From the NCBI RefSeq assembly GCF_047496725.1, contig NC_132974.1, positions 3,789,501 to 3,853,500 of the forward strand: a DNA stretch of 64,000 bases, read 5' to 3'. The stretch comes from Anoplolepis gracilipes (Eukaryota > Arthropoda > Insecta > Hymenoptera > Formicidae). Below are positions 51,121 to 63,712 of this stretch, one piece after another; the first letter of the stretch is position 1, and each line of letters begins with the position of its first letter. The translations under genes and the position numbers were made by a program. Below the pieces are notes generated by a model. The model did no database searches. It was not told the origin of the DNA and saw nothing but the letters and a program-made list of their open reading frames with translations.

Positions 51121-52160
51121 CATTGAGCGAACAGCAGTAGGTTCTTTCTTCGAAGCACGGGTGCATAAGAACGACAGAGATGTACGAGACCGAAGGCTCG
51201 AGGACGAGCGAACGCAGACACTGCACCTAAGGGATACGTAAGAGCCAACCAGCGCACACGTACGGATTACAGAGGGTAGGATTGGCAGCTCTGATCAATA
51301 TTCGATTTTTGAAATATCTCCCTCATCCCCTGTGCCGACGCTATCCTCCTCGTCCGCCGCTAACCCTCCACCTCCCCGTCCTCCGCCTTCCCTCCGAAAC
51401 CCACCACCTCGCCGCGCGTCCCCGGACCCCCTCGTGGAACGTTCCTCGAAAGCTCGATACTCCATTTGTATTTTTAAACTGGAATCCCTATACTCGCGCG
51501 CGCGCGCGCGCGCGCGTGTATGCGCGCCCTGCACGTACACGCACGCAGACAGCGACACGTCCAAAGCGTCCTGCCACCACCATCGCCATTCGCCATCACC
51601 ATTACCACCGCCGGCGGCGGCATCGTCCTCCGCCACCCTCGGTCTTCTCGCAACCCTCTACTACTTCTTCGTCTTTTCCTCCACCTCCGTCGACTCTGCC
51701 GCTCTACCGCCCCTCATCTTCTCTTGCTTCGCCACCGTCTTCCAGGCTGTTCTCCACTACCTCCTCCTCTCTTTCTTCTCATCCTTCTCTTCTTCCTCTC
51801 GCGTGAGCCTTCTCTTCTTCTTCGGTGTTATGTGTGCTACGAGCACGCTTTCGACTTGGCGTGTGCATACGGCGCGTCGATGTATGCGTGTGTGTACGTA
51901 GGACGCCTGGGGGCAGGGGCATACGATCCATCGGAATTTTAAGGAAATAGAAGGACACTCGATGCATACCGTCGCTGTGTAGTAATGCGCCGGTGTTGGT
52001 GGTCGCGCGTGTGAGCGTTACAGGGCCGGCGATAGCGACCAAAAGCGAAATATTCCCAGGACGACGAGATTTGACGCGGATAACAATCCCTTCAAGAGTA
52101 CATTGACTCTGAGCATGTAGATCAGATTATATCACGACACTATATATGCGCGGCTAATCA
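51120..52160. other. C-rich GC island with (CG)11 repeat
   Basis: The + strand is C/T-rich from about 51310 to 51830. It produces several overlapping open frames of 110-190 codons made of Pro/Ser/Leu/Arg. These are attributed to composition. The CG repeat at 51495-51516 lies inside. Confidence 0.45.
51495..51516. repeat. (CG)11 dinucleotide repeat
   Basis: Eleven perfect CG units, an uncommon microsatellite type and a strong Z-DNA former. Confidence 0.95.
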
Positions 52161-52719
52161 ATGATACTTTCGTAATAATCGTAGATAATTTTGTTCGACT
52201 CATTGAATACTTAAATCAATTTATCTGGATCACATAATCAATTGTTGTATTAATTTTCAAATTCTTTTTACAATTTTTTACGTTATTTTACATGAAATTT
52301 GAATTTCTTATCAAGTTTTTAGTCAAAATAATAGATACCGAAAATTATAAAATTGTATATTTAAATTTGCATTAGTAATATATTGTATTTTACTGTAATT
52401 TACACTTTGTGTAAGTTTTTTTATTAATAAGATTTTATGTTTATTTTTTTGTTGAATGTTTTTGATTAAAACAATTTCTAAAAAGTCAAATAATTATTAT
52501 TCTAATTTTAAAAATTCAATTACACTAAATACGCAATTAATCAATTAATCGCATCATGTGCAAAAATATAATAATGTATTTAGCGAGACAAAATGATTGT
52601 TTTGTAACTATTTCAATTATCACTTGCTAAATATCCCAACACATTATTAATAGCTTCTAATTATAAATTTGCTCGTCTTATTGACTTTATTTCATCTTTA
52701 TATATAATATTGAAAACAT

Positions 52720-53410
52720 AATGGCTCGCCGCGGATGATAACTCAGTTATCTTTAACAGCATCAACATGGAGGTCCCAGACGTACGGTGGATCAATTTTC
52801 AGTTGGCCCAGTGCAAGAAAGTAGCTCTTACCGGTCCTGTGCGTCTTTATATCTCGTCCTGAGAGACGCACACCCGCGTGCACTTAGAAATACGTCTGGC
52901 GAGCCCGCCCGCGCGCTTGTTCGTTCGCTCGCTTTTCAACGAAGGATGTAGATACGTGTGTACTCTTTGGTTGAGACGCGAGGTACCTATAGTCGTTCCT
53001 CTTTATCCGGCGAATTGGAATTTCTCGCCGCGGATAGAATTCTTTCGCCAGAATCACGAGGCGCCCCCGATATACGCGCGACATCCCGGGCGTCACGTTG
53101 CGCGGGCGCATTATACATACACAATGTGATTCATCAAAACGTGGTTACGCGACCGATCGTATATCGGTGCCCGTCTGAATTTCCCGGGATGTATTTTCCG
53201 AAACGAATGGCAACGCGAACACGATTTGTCCGCGTTGCCGCGATATATTATAATAGATGCGATCATCATTTGCATCGAAGACACCTACGTGAGTATTCCG
53301 ATCATTGGCATATGTTGAGACAAGACTGCGCTAGCGTGATGATATTCGATAAGATGTCGTTCGCGTTACTCAACATGATATTTATTGCCTTCTGTAGAAA
53401 ACTTAGAGAA
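52720..53410. other. GC-rich island with a 153-codon open frame, gene uncertain
   Basis: A + strand frame is open at 52958-53419 without an ATG near its beginning; the first Met is well inside. Its C-terminal half (YSDHWHMLRQD, then FALLNMIFIAFCRK) looks somewhat protein-like, but no family was recognised and no acceptor clearly begins it. A chance frame in GC-rich DNA is the default. Confidence 0.25.
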
Positions 53411-53809
53411 ATGTTTTAGAAATGTCTTTTCCTTTTACTTAAAATTTATTTATCTACATCTTCAATTATTTTTACCTATCATGCTTTTATTTTTAAATGT
53501 ATGTAAATGCGTTTTTACTGATCCAACAAAAATATTATCAAAAATTATCAATTGTGAATTAATCGTCGCATTAATAATCATCCCTGGTGATCCTAAAATA
53601 GGAAAATTAAAATACTTTTCTCAAAGCAATCAATTAAAGAAATTAAGACTGAATAAGTTTCATTTTTACATCTAATGTTATATATAATAAAGTATATCTT
53701 TCGAAAAGACAAAGTTGAAGGAAAAAAATTAATTATCAAAGAATCTTAGATATATAAAGATGGACATTTAAAATAATTTCCAAATGACTCTGATGCGTTT
53801 CGAAAAACA

Positions 53810-54064
53810 CACCATTACTCTAAACCTGCTGTCTGTCCCGGATGCGGTCCGCGCAGCTGCACCGGCTGCCGTCGATGCAGCGACGCCGGGCGATTAATTA
53901 AACGGTGGCACGGCGCACAGCCGCTCATTAGCGGGCGTCGATTGGCTGCTGGCCGGTCACGTGACATCCACGTTGGTGGTACGGAGTGGACGCGACTGGG
54001 GGTCTGACCGGAGAAGGGGGTTGCTGGTCGGTCGGGGGCGAAGAAGGACAGACAAGCGGCGGCA

Positions 54065-54118
<54 letters not shown>

Positions 54119-54230
54119 ACGATGGTGGATCGGGTTGGGGTTCGGTGGGGCAGCACTGCACATTCGCTCAGTTGTTTCTGCCGACAAGCAGCCACGCCCT
54201 GCCCCTTTCGTGCCACTAAAGGCGGATATC
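53810..54230. promoter_or_regulatory. CpG island with CCAAT box, CLEAR-type E-box and GGC repeat
   Basis: ATTGG (a CCAAT box on the minus strand) lies near 53940. The ten-base palindrome GTCACGTGAC, identical to the vertebrate CLEAR/TFEB consensus, lies at 53956-53965. A GGC repeat follows about 100 bases later. The arrangement resembles a TATA-less promoter with a repeat-bearing 5' UTR. Direction and target gene are unknown. Confidence 0.4.
54067..54116. repeat. (GGC)n trinucleotide repeat, about 16.7 units
   Basis: A 50-base uninterrupted GGC run. It reads as poly-Gly on + and poly-Ala, poly-Arg or poly-Pro on -, so the long frames across it are not evidence of a gene. Confidence 0.97.
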
Positions 54231-54619
54231 ATTGGGATTAATTAAGACGCCCACCAACAAATGATATCACGCCGCTTTCGGAGCGCCGTGTTCTGTCCCT
54301 CTTTCGTTCTCTTTCGGGGAGCAAGAGGGAATGTTAATTAGAAGAGCGGAGAATGGAGAACAGCGCCCGATTGGAGATGTTGCGCAATGGGGGTTGGTTG
54401 GCTTCGTCCGTTCGACGTCTCTACCAGAGGCGAATGGACGGTGGAGACGTTTCACGTAGTTCATGGGCGGAACGCACGGAATAATTATAAACCCAATTAA
54501 GGAAAGCGCCGGCGAGAGAGAAAACTCTTTTCACTAGGAGATTTAACAGGATCAACGAATGGCCGCGTCTCATTATGCGGCGCCGATTACCCACCTCCCT
54601 AATAGCGAGCTTATTACAT

Positions 54620-54960
54620 GATTGTTCAGTTTCAGTTGCGTCAAGCCAATTGCTTAGTAATTAAATTTGTAAATGCAAATGACATTAGTTTGTCATAATC
54701 TTGCGCAAATGTAATGAAAATTCAATAATGAATTAGATTAATTATTAACGATACGATTAATGATTAAAATAATATTAATTGTATCAATATATATATATAT
54801 ATAGTTAATCATCTTTTGTATTAACTCTGCTAATTTTAATTACAAAAGAACATTTATTTTTGTGATTTTAATCATCTGTCACAGTGTGTTGCGTGTTAAA
54901 TTTTTTTTTTTTTTTTTTTTTTATAGCTCATCGATACTTTCTAGACAAGTGATTAAATTT
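54620..54960. other. AT-rich DNA with octamer-like site and poly-T run
   Basis: An ATGCAAAT octamer (POU-type site) occurs at about 54674 amid several ATTA/TAAT cores. A run of 22 T residues lies at 54901-54922. Confidence 0.4.
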
Positions 54961-57900
54961 CACGAGAAATAGTCCGTTGAAAATTTGCCACGGTCATTCC
55001 TCAGCGTCTCGACTATGCCATCTCCTTTGTCGCGAGCAAATCGGAATGTAGATTCGATGCAAATTGCCCGAATGCGCCTTCGAGAGGGCTCGATTGGCCA
55101 CTCGGCGAAAACGTAGATTGGATTGCCGAGCGCAACGGCTAATCACGCAATTACTCGACTCGGCTTTAATTTTATCCTTAATTAAATCCAATTCTGCGAG
55201 TATATTGGCGAGACGCTTCTGCGACCCGAGTGTTCCCGTGGTGCTCGTAATTCCGAAAAAGTAAGGTGACGCGTGATAAATTAGATGAATTTTATTACGC
55301 GGAGCGATCGATCAACGTGAGCGTCGCGTTCTTCATCCGTGCTGTGATTTTATTAACAGCAGTAATGATACATGTCGGTTAATTTGCAATTTATTATATC
55401 AATTAAATTTAATTTCATATAAAGAAAATAGATAAAATTACAAATTGATAATAGAAAACTATTTTTTTTTCGTATTTCGATTCTAAAATGAAACTGTCCA
55501 AAAAAATTATTAGCAGGCAATTACAAAACACTATGTAATACATAAGATTATATGTTAATAGAAATAATAATAATAATATAAAAATAAAAATTCCATTTAC
55601 ATAATATTATCGTTATAATATTAATATTTTGTTGTATTTTCAAAAATATAGAATCAGAAATATAATTATTATTATGAAAAAGAAGATGTCTCGAATTCTA
55701 AATAATAAACTCATTTGATAAAGTGTCACATCTTATCCATAATATTTTTTTTTTCTAATAACGGCATAATCCGTTTCGCCCTTGTCAAGTCGCCAGGGTT
55801 CTACAGAGCCGTTGACGAACGACCCTGTTGACATTCGCCCTTTCTATCGCCAGCTACAAAACGAAAGGAACTGAACAAACTTGCCCTGGCCGTCGTCGAG
55901 GCCTTCATATTTCATATTTCGAACACCCTCGATCCCTCTCTTGCCCGTTCGCTTGTCTCCGTATTCCTGTAAATATACGTGTATCGCGAAACTCGGAGCG
56001 AGATTAATTTCTGATCTAAGCCGAAAGCCAGGCAACTCCTCAGGGACGCTCAGTGAAAACGGATTTTCGCGAGCAAAACCGAAGTTTACAGAGTGGATCG
56101 TCCCGACAACGACTCGCCGTATTTTTATTTTCATAGAATTGCGCGCTGTCAATTTCACGGCTTCGTTTGTCATTGATTTATAGTTCCGATTTTGAAAATT
56201 TATATTTCAATTCGCTCTACTGAGCGAATGGAAGAATGCCAAGGAGGCGTTTTAACTTATTTGTTTTACGTCATTTTTATTAGAATACGCATATTTGTGG
56301 GCTTTGATTTATATACATAGAATTAAAGAAAAATTTATTAAGTTATATCGTTTGCTTCATTTTTGCTAGCTGATCAATTTTTCATCGAGCATACAAATAT
56401 CAAATATAACATCTTTGAATTGAAAGATATGATAAGACTTCAATGAAAGTATCGCTGTGATTTTAGCGTGAGACGGAGATTTCCATGGTTTGTGTAAAAT
56501 AAGCCCGGCGAGCGGAAGAGCAAACGAGCCCGGGCTTGTTTCTTCGCGGCTTAATTTAACACGGAGCGCGGAGCGGGAAGGTAATTTTGTTTAATTTATT
56601 AAAACCCCGGAGGGAGACCACCGTCCGCCGCCCAGCTAATGACGTAATCCTCTAAAAAGTTATAAAGTTACCGAGTTCATTTTTAAAAGCGAGCGCACCC
56701 TCGCGTCGTCCAACTACCTCCGCCCCCACGCCACTCAACCTCCTTCCTCCTGACCCCACAACGATGTCTCTTGCCGGAGATACTTACGGTACTTTTTATT
56801 ACGCAGTATTTCACGTCCGACGTAAGTTACTTCTGCATATTTATACAGGTGAATAACTAGGCTCTGTCTCCACGCTAGGGCTGTTTCAACGAACTAGAGG
56901 AACAATGACGTTAAAAAGTGGCGAAACTTAATAAAAAGGGAAAGGAAGTATGATCGACGCTTAACGCGAAATTCTTTTTTCTTCATATTCTCATCTTTTT
57001 ATGTCTCGTAGAGTGAGTAAGAAGAAAATTATTTCCGACACATCTGCAATAAAAATAAACTTAATAATTATTAATAAAACGTAAGATAACTATGATTTTT
57101 TTGTTAACACATTGTGTATTTTAATTTTTTATTATAATTTAAAATTTATAACATATCTCATCGTGATAATTTGTGTACTATGGTCGTAGAAATGTTAAGT
57201 CTTCAATTTCGGATATTTTAAAATGCAGTTGAATCGATAACCGATCATTTGATTTTTGAATTTACGTTATATAATTCCGGATCGCGATACGATTCAGTAC
57301 GAAGCGTTTTATTTTTACATTGACGAAGCGAGATAATATTTTTCACGCGAATTTTACTATCAAACTCGCGCATTTTGAAAATGCCAGTCAGATGATTGAT
57401 CTGCCGAAAAATTGTTCCATCCAATCGGCACTGTGAATGCGCGTCGGATTTCAAATTCAAATTTCGTTGCAATCGAATTAGCCGACAAAAGAGCCGTTTG
57501 ATCCATTTCGTCGAGCCTGTGGCCACGGAACTCGCACAAAGTGGCGCGGCCCCAATTATGAATAATTCGGAATATAAATTCGCTTAATTTCGTAGGCTTG
57601 CCTGAAGAGCGAGAGAGAGAGAGAGAGAGAGACAGCAAGGATAAAACGGAAATTAGGGCTAACGATACCGGTCCTCGATTGCCTTTATCTTTTTCATCGT
57701 GCAAATAATACGGCCAAAATTTTGCTTATACTACTAGCGATATTATCTTTGCAATTTTGCATAATTAAACAGAATACTTTGGCGGAACTCTCGCCGATCT
57801 TTGTATCTTGCTACATCAAATTGAAGTCAATCTTTTCTTAACAGAAATGTTGAAATATAGATAATTAACAAATTAATGGCGATTATATATATAAAAAGAT

Positions 57901-58650
57901 TTAGAACTTTAAATTTCAAAATAAGTAAATATATAAAATAAAATATTATTATGTAATTAACTTTGTTTTCCACATTTACCATTAGTCACTAGAATTTAAA
58001 AAGATAAACATATTTAAACAAACCGCTAACTTAAATATTTAGTTCAATTTTTTTAATACTGTTTTTAATTTTTCAAAATATATATTTTACGGTAGTAATA
58101 AGTACTCGTGGTATCAGCCGATCCTATTTATGCGATCCTAACTAATCCGCTCATGGACAGGAGGAACAGCTGTGCCTTTGGATTTTAATTTATTTTGATC
58201 AGGAAAAAAAAGGAATCGAGTCACCTGCTATTATCTGTATTACCAGCATTCATCCAATTGCTCACCTACACTTTATCAATGTGTCATTATATCATTAGTT
58301 TGATGTATGCATGGCGAATATGAAAAAAACATAATAGTTAATTTGATTAGTTGCCTCCAATCTTGTTTTATCTCTTTTCATCAACCAATTATTATTTCGA
58401 GTTTTATTTTGTGATTTATTTCGTTCTGTGTTCTATAAAAGAATTTTTTTTTTTTTTAATAGAACATGAAGCAGTTTTATGCAATCATGTTTATAAAAAC
58501 ATAAGTTTAAATACAGAATCCAAAAGTTTAAAACTTAATGACATTATTTTGCATAAATCTTTTGTTGAAAAATTAAAAAGCTATATGATACTATGCAATT
58601 TTCAATTTGATCGACAATTAAGCATTTTAATATAATACGTTAGCAATGAG
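54960..58650. other. Alternating AT-rich DNA and GC patches, no gene called
   Basis: GC-richer patches lie at about 54960-55360, 55780-56200, 56460-56960 and 57260-57690. A GA run lies at about 57609-57631. The patch at 56490-56660 (with GCCCGG..CCGGGC-type inverted pairs) looks like a regulatory island. No coding exon could be supported. Confidence 0.45.
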
Positions 58651-58713
58651 AATGCAACCTTTGTTGCTGAGATTATAAAACAGAATCCAGACATCACTCG
58701 TTACGAGAGTAGC

Positions 58714-58761
58714 ATGGTTGGAGCACCACTGGTAGGAATTCACCAAGGAGCACTCGCCAAG
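58714..58761 (+). CDS. Candidate first coding exon of an unidentified gene
   Basis: ATG in good context (A at -3, G at +4) opens 16 codons, MVGAPLVGIHQGALAK. They end exactly at a strong donor, GCCAAG followed by GTGAGC. The exit phase is 0 and fits the candidate exon at 60109, which begins after a good acceptor. Without the splice the frame would run on only nine codons. No family recognised. Confidence 0.3.
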
Positions 58762-60108
58762 GTGAGCATTTTTTCTCTTCGGTTTGATTGACTAATGTCA
58801 GTCACCGAGATATCTTGAGACTCGCCACAGTAAATTCCCATTCGGTATGCTATGTAGATGAGTACAGTCTCCGGAGAAATTTCATGCACGAATACTGTAT
58901 CAAGTGAAGATTTAAAACAATGATCACAGATTTTACAATCTTAACTTTGTCATGTTTTTTTTGCAATTTTACATATTTTTCAAAAACATTTTATAAATAC
59001 ATACTCGGCGCACTTTGCTTGTGAGATATATTTTATTAGACAAAAAATGGTGATTTTTTTAAACTTTATATTATTATATTCAAGATAATATTATATATAT
59101 CTTTGTAATTTATTCATATTTTATTAGAATCTTGCAGCATAATATATAAAAGAATATGTTACAATTAATATTTTATTCACATTACCTATGTATACATGAT
59201 ACATATATATAATACATCTCTATAAAAAATAACTAATTTAAAATCATCAAAAAATGGTATACATTTCATAGTAATTATCATGATTTAAAAAGCACTAAAT
59301 TACTATATATAGATTGGACATTTAAAAAAATAATTATATTAAGAAAAAAATATGTTTAGTAATAAATAATAAATACATAATACAAGCAAAGATAATAGTA
59401 GTTCAGATAAATGCGTTGGCAGAACAGACGCGTACGCGAATTGACTTATACTCGAACGTGAGTGTAAGTTTGCGCATACAGTAAGTATAAAACGGAGTCA
59501 AATACGATGATAAAGAGGAAGAAAGAGAGAGATAAAGAAAGACAAGCAGGAAACAGAGAGCGATTTGGAGAGAGAAGAAGAATAGAGGTTTAGTGTAGGA
59601 AGGCAAACTGGCGACCATCACCAAGTCAAATCGCCTTACAACGCGCCAGCGAATAATCTCAAATTTAAATTAAGAACGGGTCTACAAATTTAAACAATAA
59701 ACGATCAGATTCGTCACGATTCAAGTTTAACGTGGAAGAAAATGGATATAAAAGAACGCATTCACGGCATTCTTCGATCTTACCTTGATCACTACGCGTG
59801 CGTTATAATTTTAAACGTTCTCTCAGTACATTTGCATATTCAAAATTAATAAACTTGAAATTAAAAAAAAAATACTGATAAAAATAACTACAAAATTTTT
59901 GTACAGTAATTTTATGATCTGATATATGATTTATAATACAATTTATTAATCAATAAATAAAATTAATAGATATAAATACAGTAAATAAATGAGATGAATA
60001 AATAAGTGGATGAGATGTGCATTTATATATTTATTTATATGTCTCAAGTATAAATATAAATCTTGTTTCAAGTAAAAAATTATTAAAGCTCCACAATATC
60101 TATTGCAG

Positions 60109-60254
60109 ATGGATACCAGAATTAATTTTTCAGTCGAGGATTTAGCAATAGATGCCGAACATCGCTACGGAAATTCAACCTCGTTACGAGACGGTGCACG
60201 GAAACAGAAAAAAAAACAGGGAAAATATTTTGGTAACCTGCCGACCACCAAAAA
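60109..60254 (+). CDS. Candidate coding exon with EH1-like motif, unidentified gene
   Basis: After acceptor ATATCTATTGCAG the exon begins with ATG and reads MDTRINFSVEDLAIDAEH, RYGNSTSLRDGARKQ and KKKQGKYFGNLPTTK. It ends at donor AA followed by GTGAGT. Residues 7-13 (FSVEDLA) resemble the engrailed-homology-1 repressor motif often found near the N terminus of homeodomain and forkhead factors; this is a suggestion from pattern only. Entry is phase 0 and exit leaves two bases, which fits the open frame after the acceptor at 63712. The basic KQKKKQGK stretch could be a nuclear signal. Confidence 0.4.
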
Positions 60255-61080
60255 GTGAGTCTCTAATTCGATGGGACCGATTCGCTGGTCGAATCACCGA
60301 GCGAAACGGGTGTCGAGAGAAAAACCGAGGACGATCCAGCGGAAGCGAGATGTTGGAAGCAAGAAAACGACGCGCTATCCTGAATGAGAAAGGGAGGACA
60401 AGGAGAAAGATACCAGCGCGAAGAGAATCGCGGTGATAGGAGGACAAGCGCGGCAAGGAAGAGAGGCGAGGGACAAGAAGCGATCGGAACGTCAGATCGG
60501 ATCTCGTTGGTGAATCAAATTTGGCCAAATAAACGAAGAGACTTGGGGGGAACTGAGACGGGAAAGGGAAGGTAGGACGGGGATAAAGAAGGGGAGCACG
60601 CGGGTGAGGACTGGAGGGCCCGCGAGAACAGTTGCGCTTCGTGCGTGCATTAGCATGCGGGGAGAGCAGCTAGAAAGGGGCGCTCGAGAGAAGTTGGGAC
60701 GCAAGAAGGGATGAGAAGGACGCGAGGGAAGGAAAGAGGGACGGAAGAGAGGCTTGGGAGACTTTGGCAGCAGGAGCAAGAGGACGAGAGGCAAAAAGGT
60801 TGGCAAAAAGGGACTTTTCGAACTTTCTTTGTGTGCTAAGCAGCTTCCCGGGCTACTCGGCGGAAAGCAGGACAGGGCGCTCTGTTCTTTTACGTGTCGT
60901 TTCATCACCGATACCGAGTGAATCGGGGAATCGACGCAGCGCGTAAGTGCAAAGGCTCCTTCTTTCACCGATCGTTTCGAGTCTCATAATCGAGCGGTGC
61001 GAAAGCGAACACACAGAGAACGAATAATCTAAAATCTCGGTCTGTTACACACTAAGGGCCGGCTTCTCTTTTACATCGGA
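60255..61080. other. Purine-rich GC island in the candidate intron
   Basis: The + strand is GA-rich over several hundred bases (about 60300-60800). Open frames on both strands are low-complexity and are not called. Confidence 0.45.
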
Positions 61081-63240
61081 TTTACTTTTAATTCATGATT
61101 TCTTATCTCCTCTCAGAGACGAGATTTTAAAAAAATATAAAAATTAAAATGACTAATCATATATGTATAAATATAAATTAATAATATATAAATCGATATA
61201 CCCACATAATATTATGTAATAAAGACGTTATATATTATTATATATATGTGCTTAGAAATTTGAAATTTGAAACTTTGTTCACTTTTATTTTTTTACTTCT
61301 ATAATATATAGCACTATAATTTAGAAGAAGATTGAGAGAAGTGCTATCGCTTTAAAGTTTAATATATTTTATCAATGTTATCAATTTTTATTATTATCAT
61401 ATTTATGGCACATATTTCTGTAATATTTGTTATTTTTGCACAACTATTTATATGTGCGCGCGTATGTATGTGTGTGTATATAAAAGATATACATAAAACT
61501 TGAAAATTGATGCTTGCGCCTGTAGTTAAGCGACCAAGAAGTACTTGCGCTGATGGTGTAGTATGTCTATTACTCATGAGATGAATAATTCTGTAGCATA
61601 AATTTACCAAGTAATGTGCGCACAAAAATATCATTTTTTATAATTAGAAAAGGTCACACATTTAATTAAAGACTTATAAATATGTAAAATATATATATTA
61701 AATTTATTTTGATGTAAAAAGTTCTTGTGGAAGAATTTCCGTTTTTATTTTCAATTAGATACTCCCGACTTTTCTTTCCTATCGGAGGCAAATAAATGGT
61801 AAACTTGTATCATTCTGGAATATACCACCGAAGCCACTTTTCTCGATGTATCGATGCGACATGCAGGACGCTCCGATATTTCTCTCTCTCTCTCTCTCTC
61901 ATACATACACACATACACACACACACACACACACACGCACAAGTAAAAAAGATCCTACATGAAGTATATGACGGAATAGCTCCATATATAGATATACACG
62001 ACACGCCGGGACAGCGCGTTATCATTCATTGCATCTCGAACTTTTGCTCGCTTTAAAGTAGAAGCCTGTTGAATATTAAACAACAGTGTCAACAACGAGG
62101 TTCAATGTTTTTCAAGTTATGCCGCGTTATCTATATTGCGCCAATGTTGTCGGTAAACATTCATGCTTGCATTTTCAATAAGTAAGCAGATAATCACCTA
62201 TTCCTCATCGCAACGACAAATTTTCATGAATTTATTATCGGTATAACGTTTCTAGTATTCTTCACAGATAATAAAAATAAGCATAACATGAAAAGAAGAT
62301 ATTAAATAATTAATTTGAATAAAAGAGTAGTTATAGGAAAGAAATCGATCAACATCAAACAGAATTATTTTTACATCTATAATCACGAGAGGTTTAATTC
62401 AATGATTACTTAAGTGATGATATCGTTAAAGTTAATATTAATGCTCGTGTAGTTTCACGCGATTATCAATATCGACGAAGTGGTCCGTCATGAAACATTC
62501 ACGAATTAATTTACTTTTATTAATGCACAGAAACGCGTGCAGGCGGACCGAGAGAACGCAGGACAAGGGCGACGTCGCGTGAATTTAAATCGTCTTCTTA
62601 AATGGAGCGTCGGTTGTCTAGCGGGGAGATCTCGCGCACGTTTCTCGGACACGTTTCTCTTAGGGGGACTTGTAAACTTGCTGATATCGTTACATGTGTA
62701 TACGCACAAAGTCTGGTTAGAGACGAACGAGAGACAGTAGCCCACGTTCGAATGTCTGTGTCATTTACACGAGAAACCGCGTTTTACACGATAAATACAT
62801 CGTTTACACGCTCGCAAACTCTGCGTAATCTGCGATCAGGCAATTCCGCCCAATTCCAAATCTAGTTTATCTGTTTAATAAATTAATGCCGTTGCATGGA
62901 ATCTTAATACTTTGCAGAAGTGGCTAAAGAGACATTGAAATTCATTGACCTCTTAATGATAAAAAATTATATTAAATTAAAGAGTAGCAATTAATTTTAA
63001 ACATCAACGTCAAAGACGAGATTGCGTTTAATAAATAAAGGGAAATATAAGCTCTTAAATTATTCGTAACACTATATATAAAGTAATCCAAGAATATATT
63101 GCGCAATAAATGATTAAATAAAACCATTATATTATAATCATTATTATGACTTATACAAATCAATTTAAATATGGAATAAATTATAATAATCCGATTGAAA
63201 TAAACGCAGGAAAAGATATTCGAATTTGAATTCAATCGAG
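61080..63240. other. AT-rich DNA with microsatellites; one GC-richer patch (62520-62870)
   Basis: A TC run followed by CA repeats lies at 61879-61937. The patch at 62520-62870 has open frames on both strands without recognisable motifs. Confidence 0.5.
61879..61937. repeat. (TC)n-(CA)n compound microsatellite
   Basis: About 11 TC units (61879-61900) followed by a CATA/CA tract ending with about nine CA units. Confidence 0.9.
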
Positions 63241-63480
63241 ATTTACGTTGCGTGATGTGTTTATGCCCCTTAGCAACGCAAATGATGGACTCCGTACGCC
63301 ACCATATACCATAAATGCTGTTCCCTCATACACAAGCCGCATCAATTAATTTATGCACGACCGACGCACTGTTGCAACACCTCGCAACGTGCGCGCTATG
63401 TGTGGTTTCGATCCACCTTAGTCTGTTATTAAAGCAGAATTCACGCGGTTGGCTATTAACAAATCATCCTGCATATTAAT
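63241..63480. promoter_or_regulatory. Candidate conserved non-coding element
   Basis: Moderate-GC, non-repetitive sequence with several homeodomain-type cores (ATCAATTAATTTATGC, CATATTAATTATTC) next to a candidate exon. Its composition differs from both the AT-rich background and the low-complexity islands. A conserved enhancer is inferred from sequence character only. Confidence 0.25.
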
Positions 63481-63712
63481 TATTCAAAGCAAAACATCCG
63501 TGAAAACAGGGAAGCTTTTTTTTCTTTTACCATTCAAGATTATTCATTTAATTGTTTCAACGAAAATATCCTCGCACGATTTTTTTTTCCTTTTTTTTCT
63601 CAACATGTGAGTCACTCGAAATAATCGTCGCGAAAGCGAGTTGTGCAAATTCGCTTTAATGCTCCGGGGGAGGAAGAAACGCGCGCGGGAGATCTTCATC
63701 TCTCTGTTCCAG

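Noticed and set aside
51282..51942. Overlapping frames of 110-190 codons on both strands
   Set aside because: C-rich low-complexity DNA opens several frames together; no domain, splice or start evidence.
53815..54232. Open frames of 77-133 codons on both strands with poly-Ala, poly-Arg, poly-Pro or poly-Gly
   Set aside because: They are produced by the GGC repeat; all frames are open at once and no motif supports coding.
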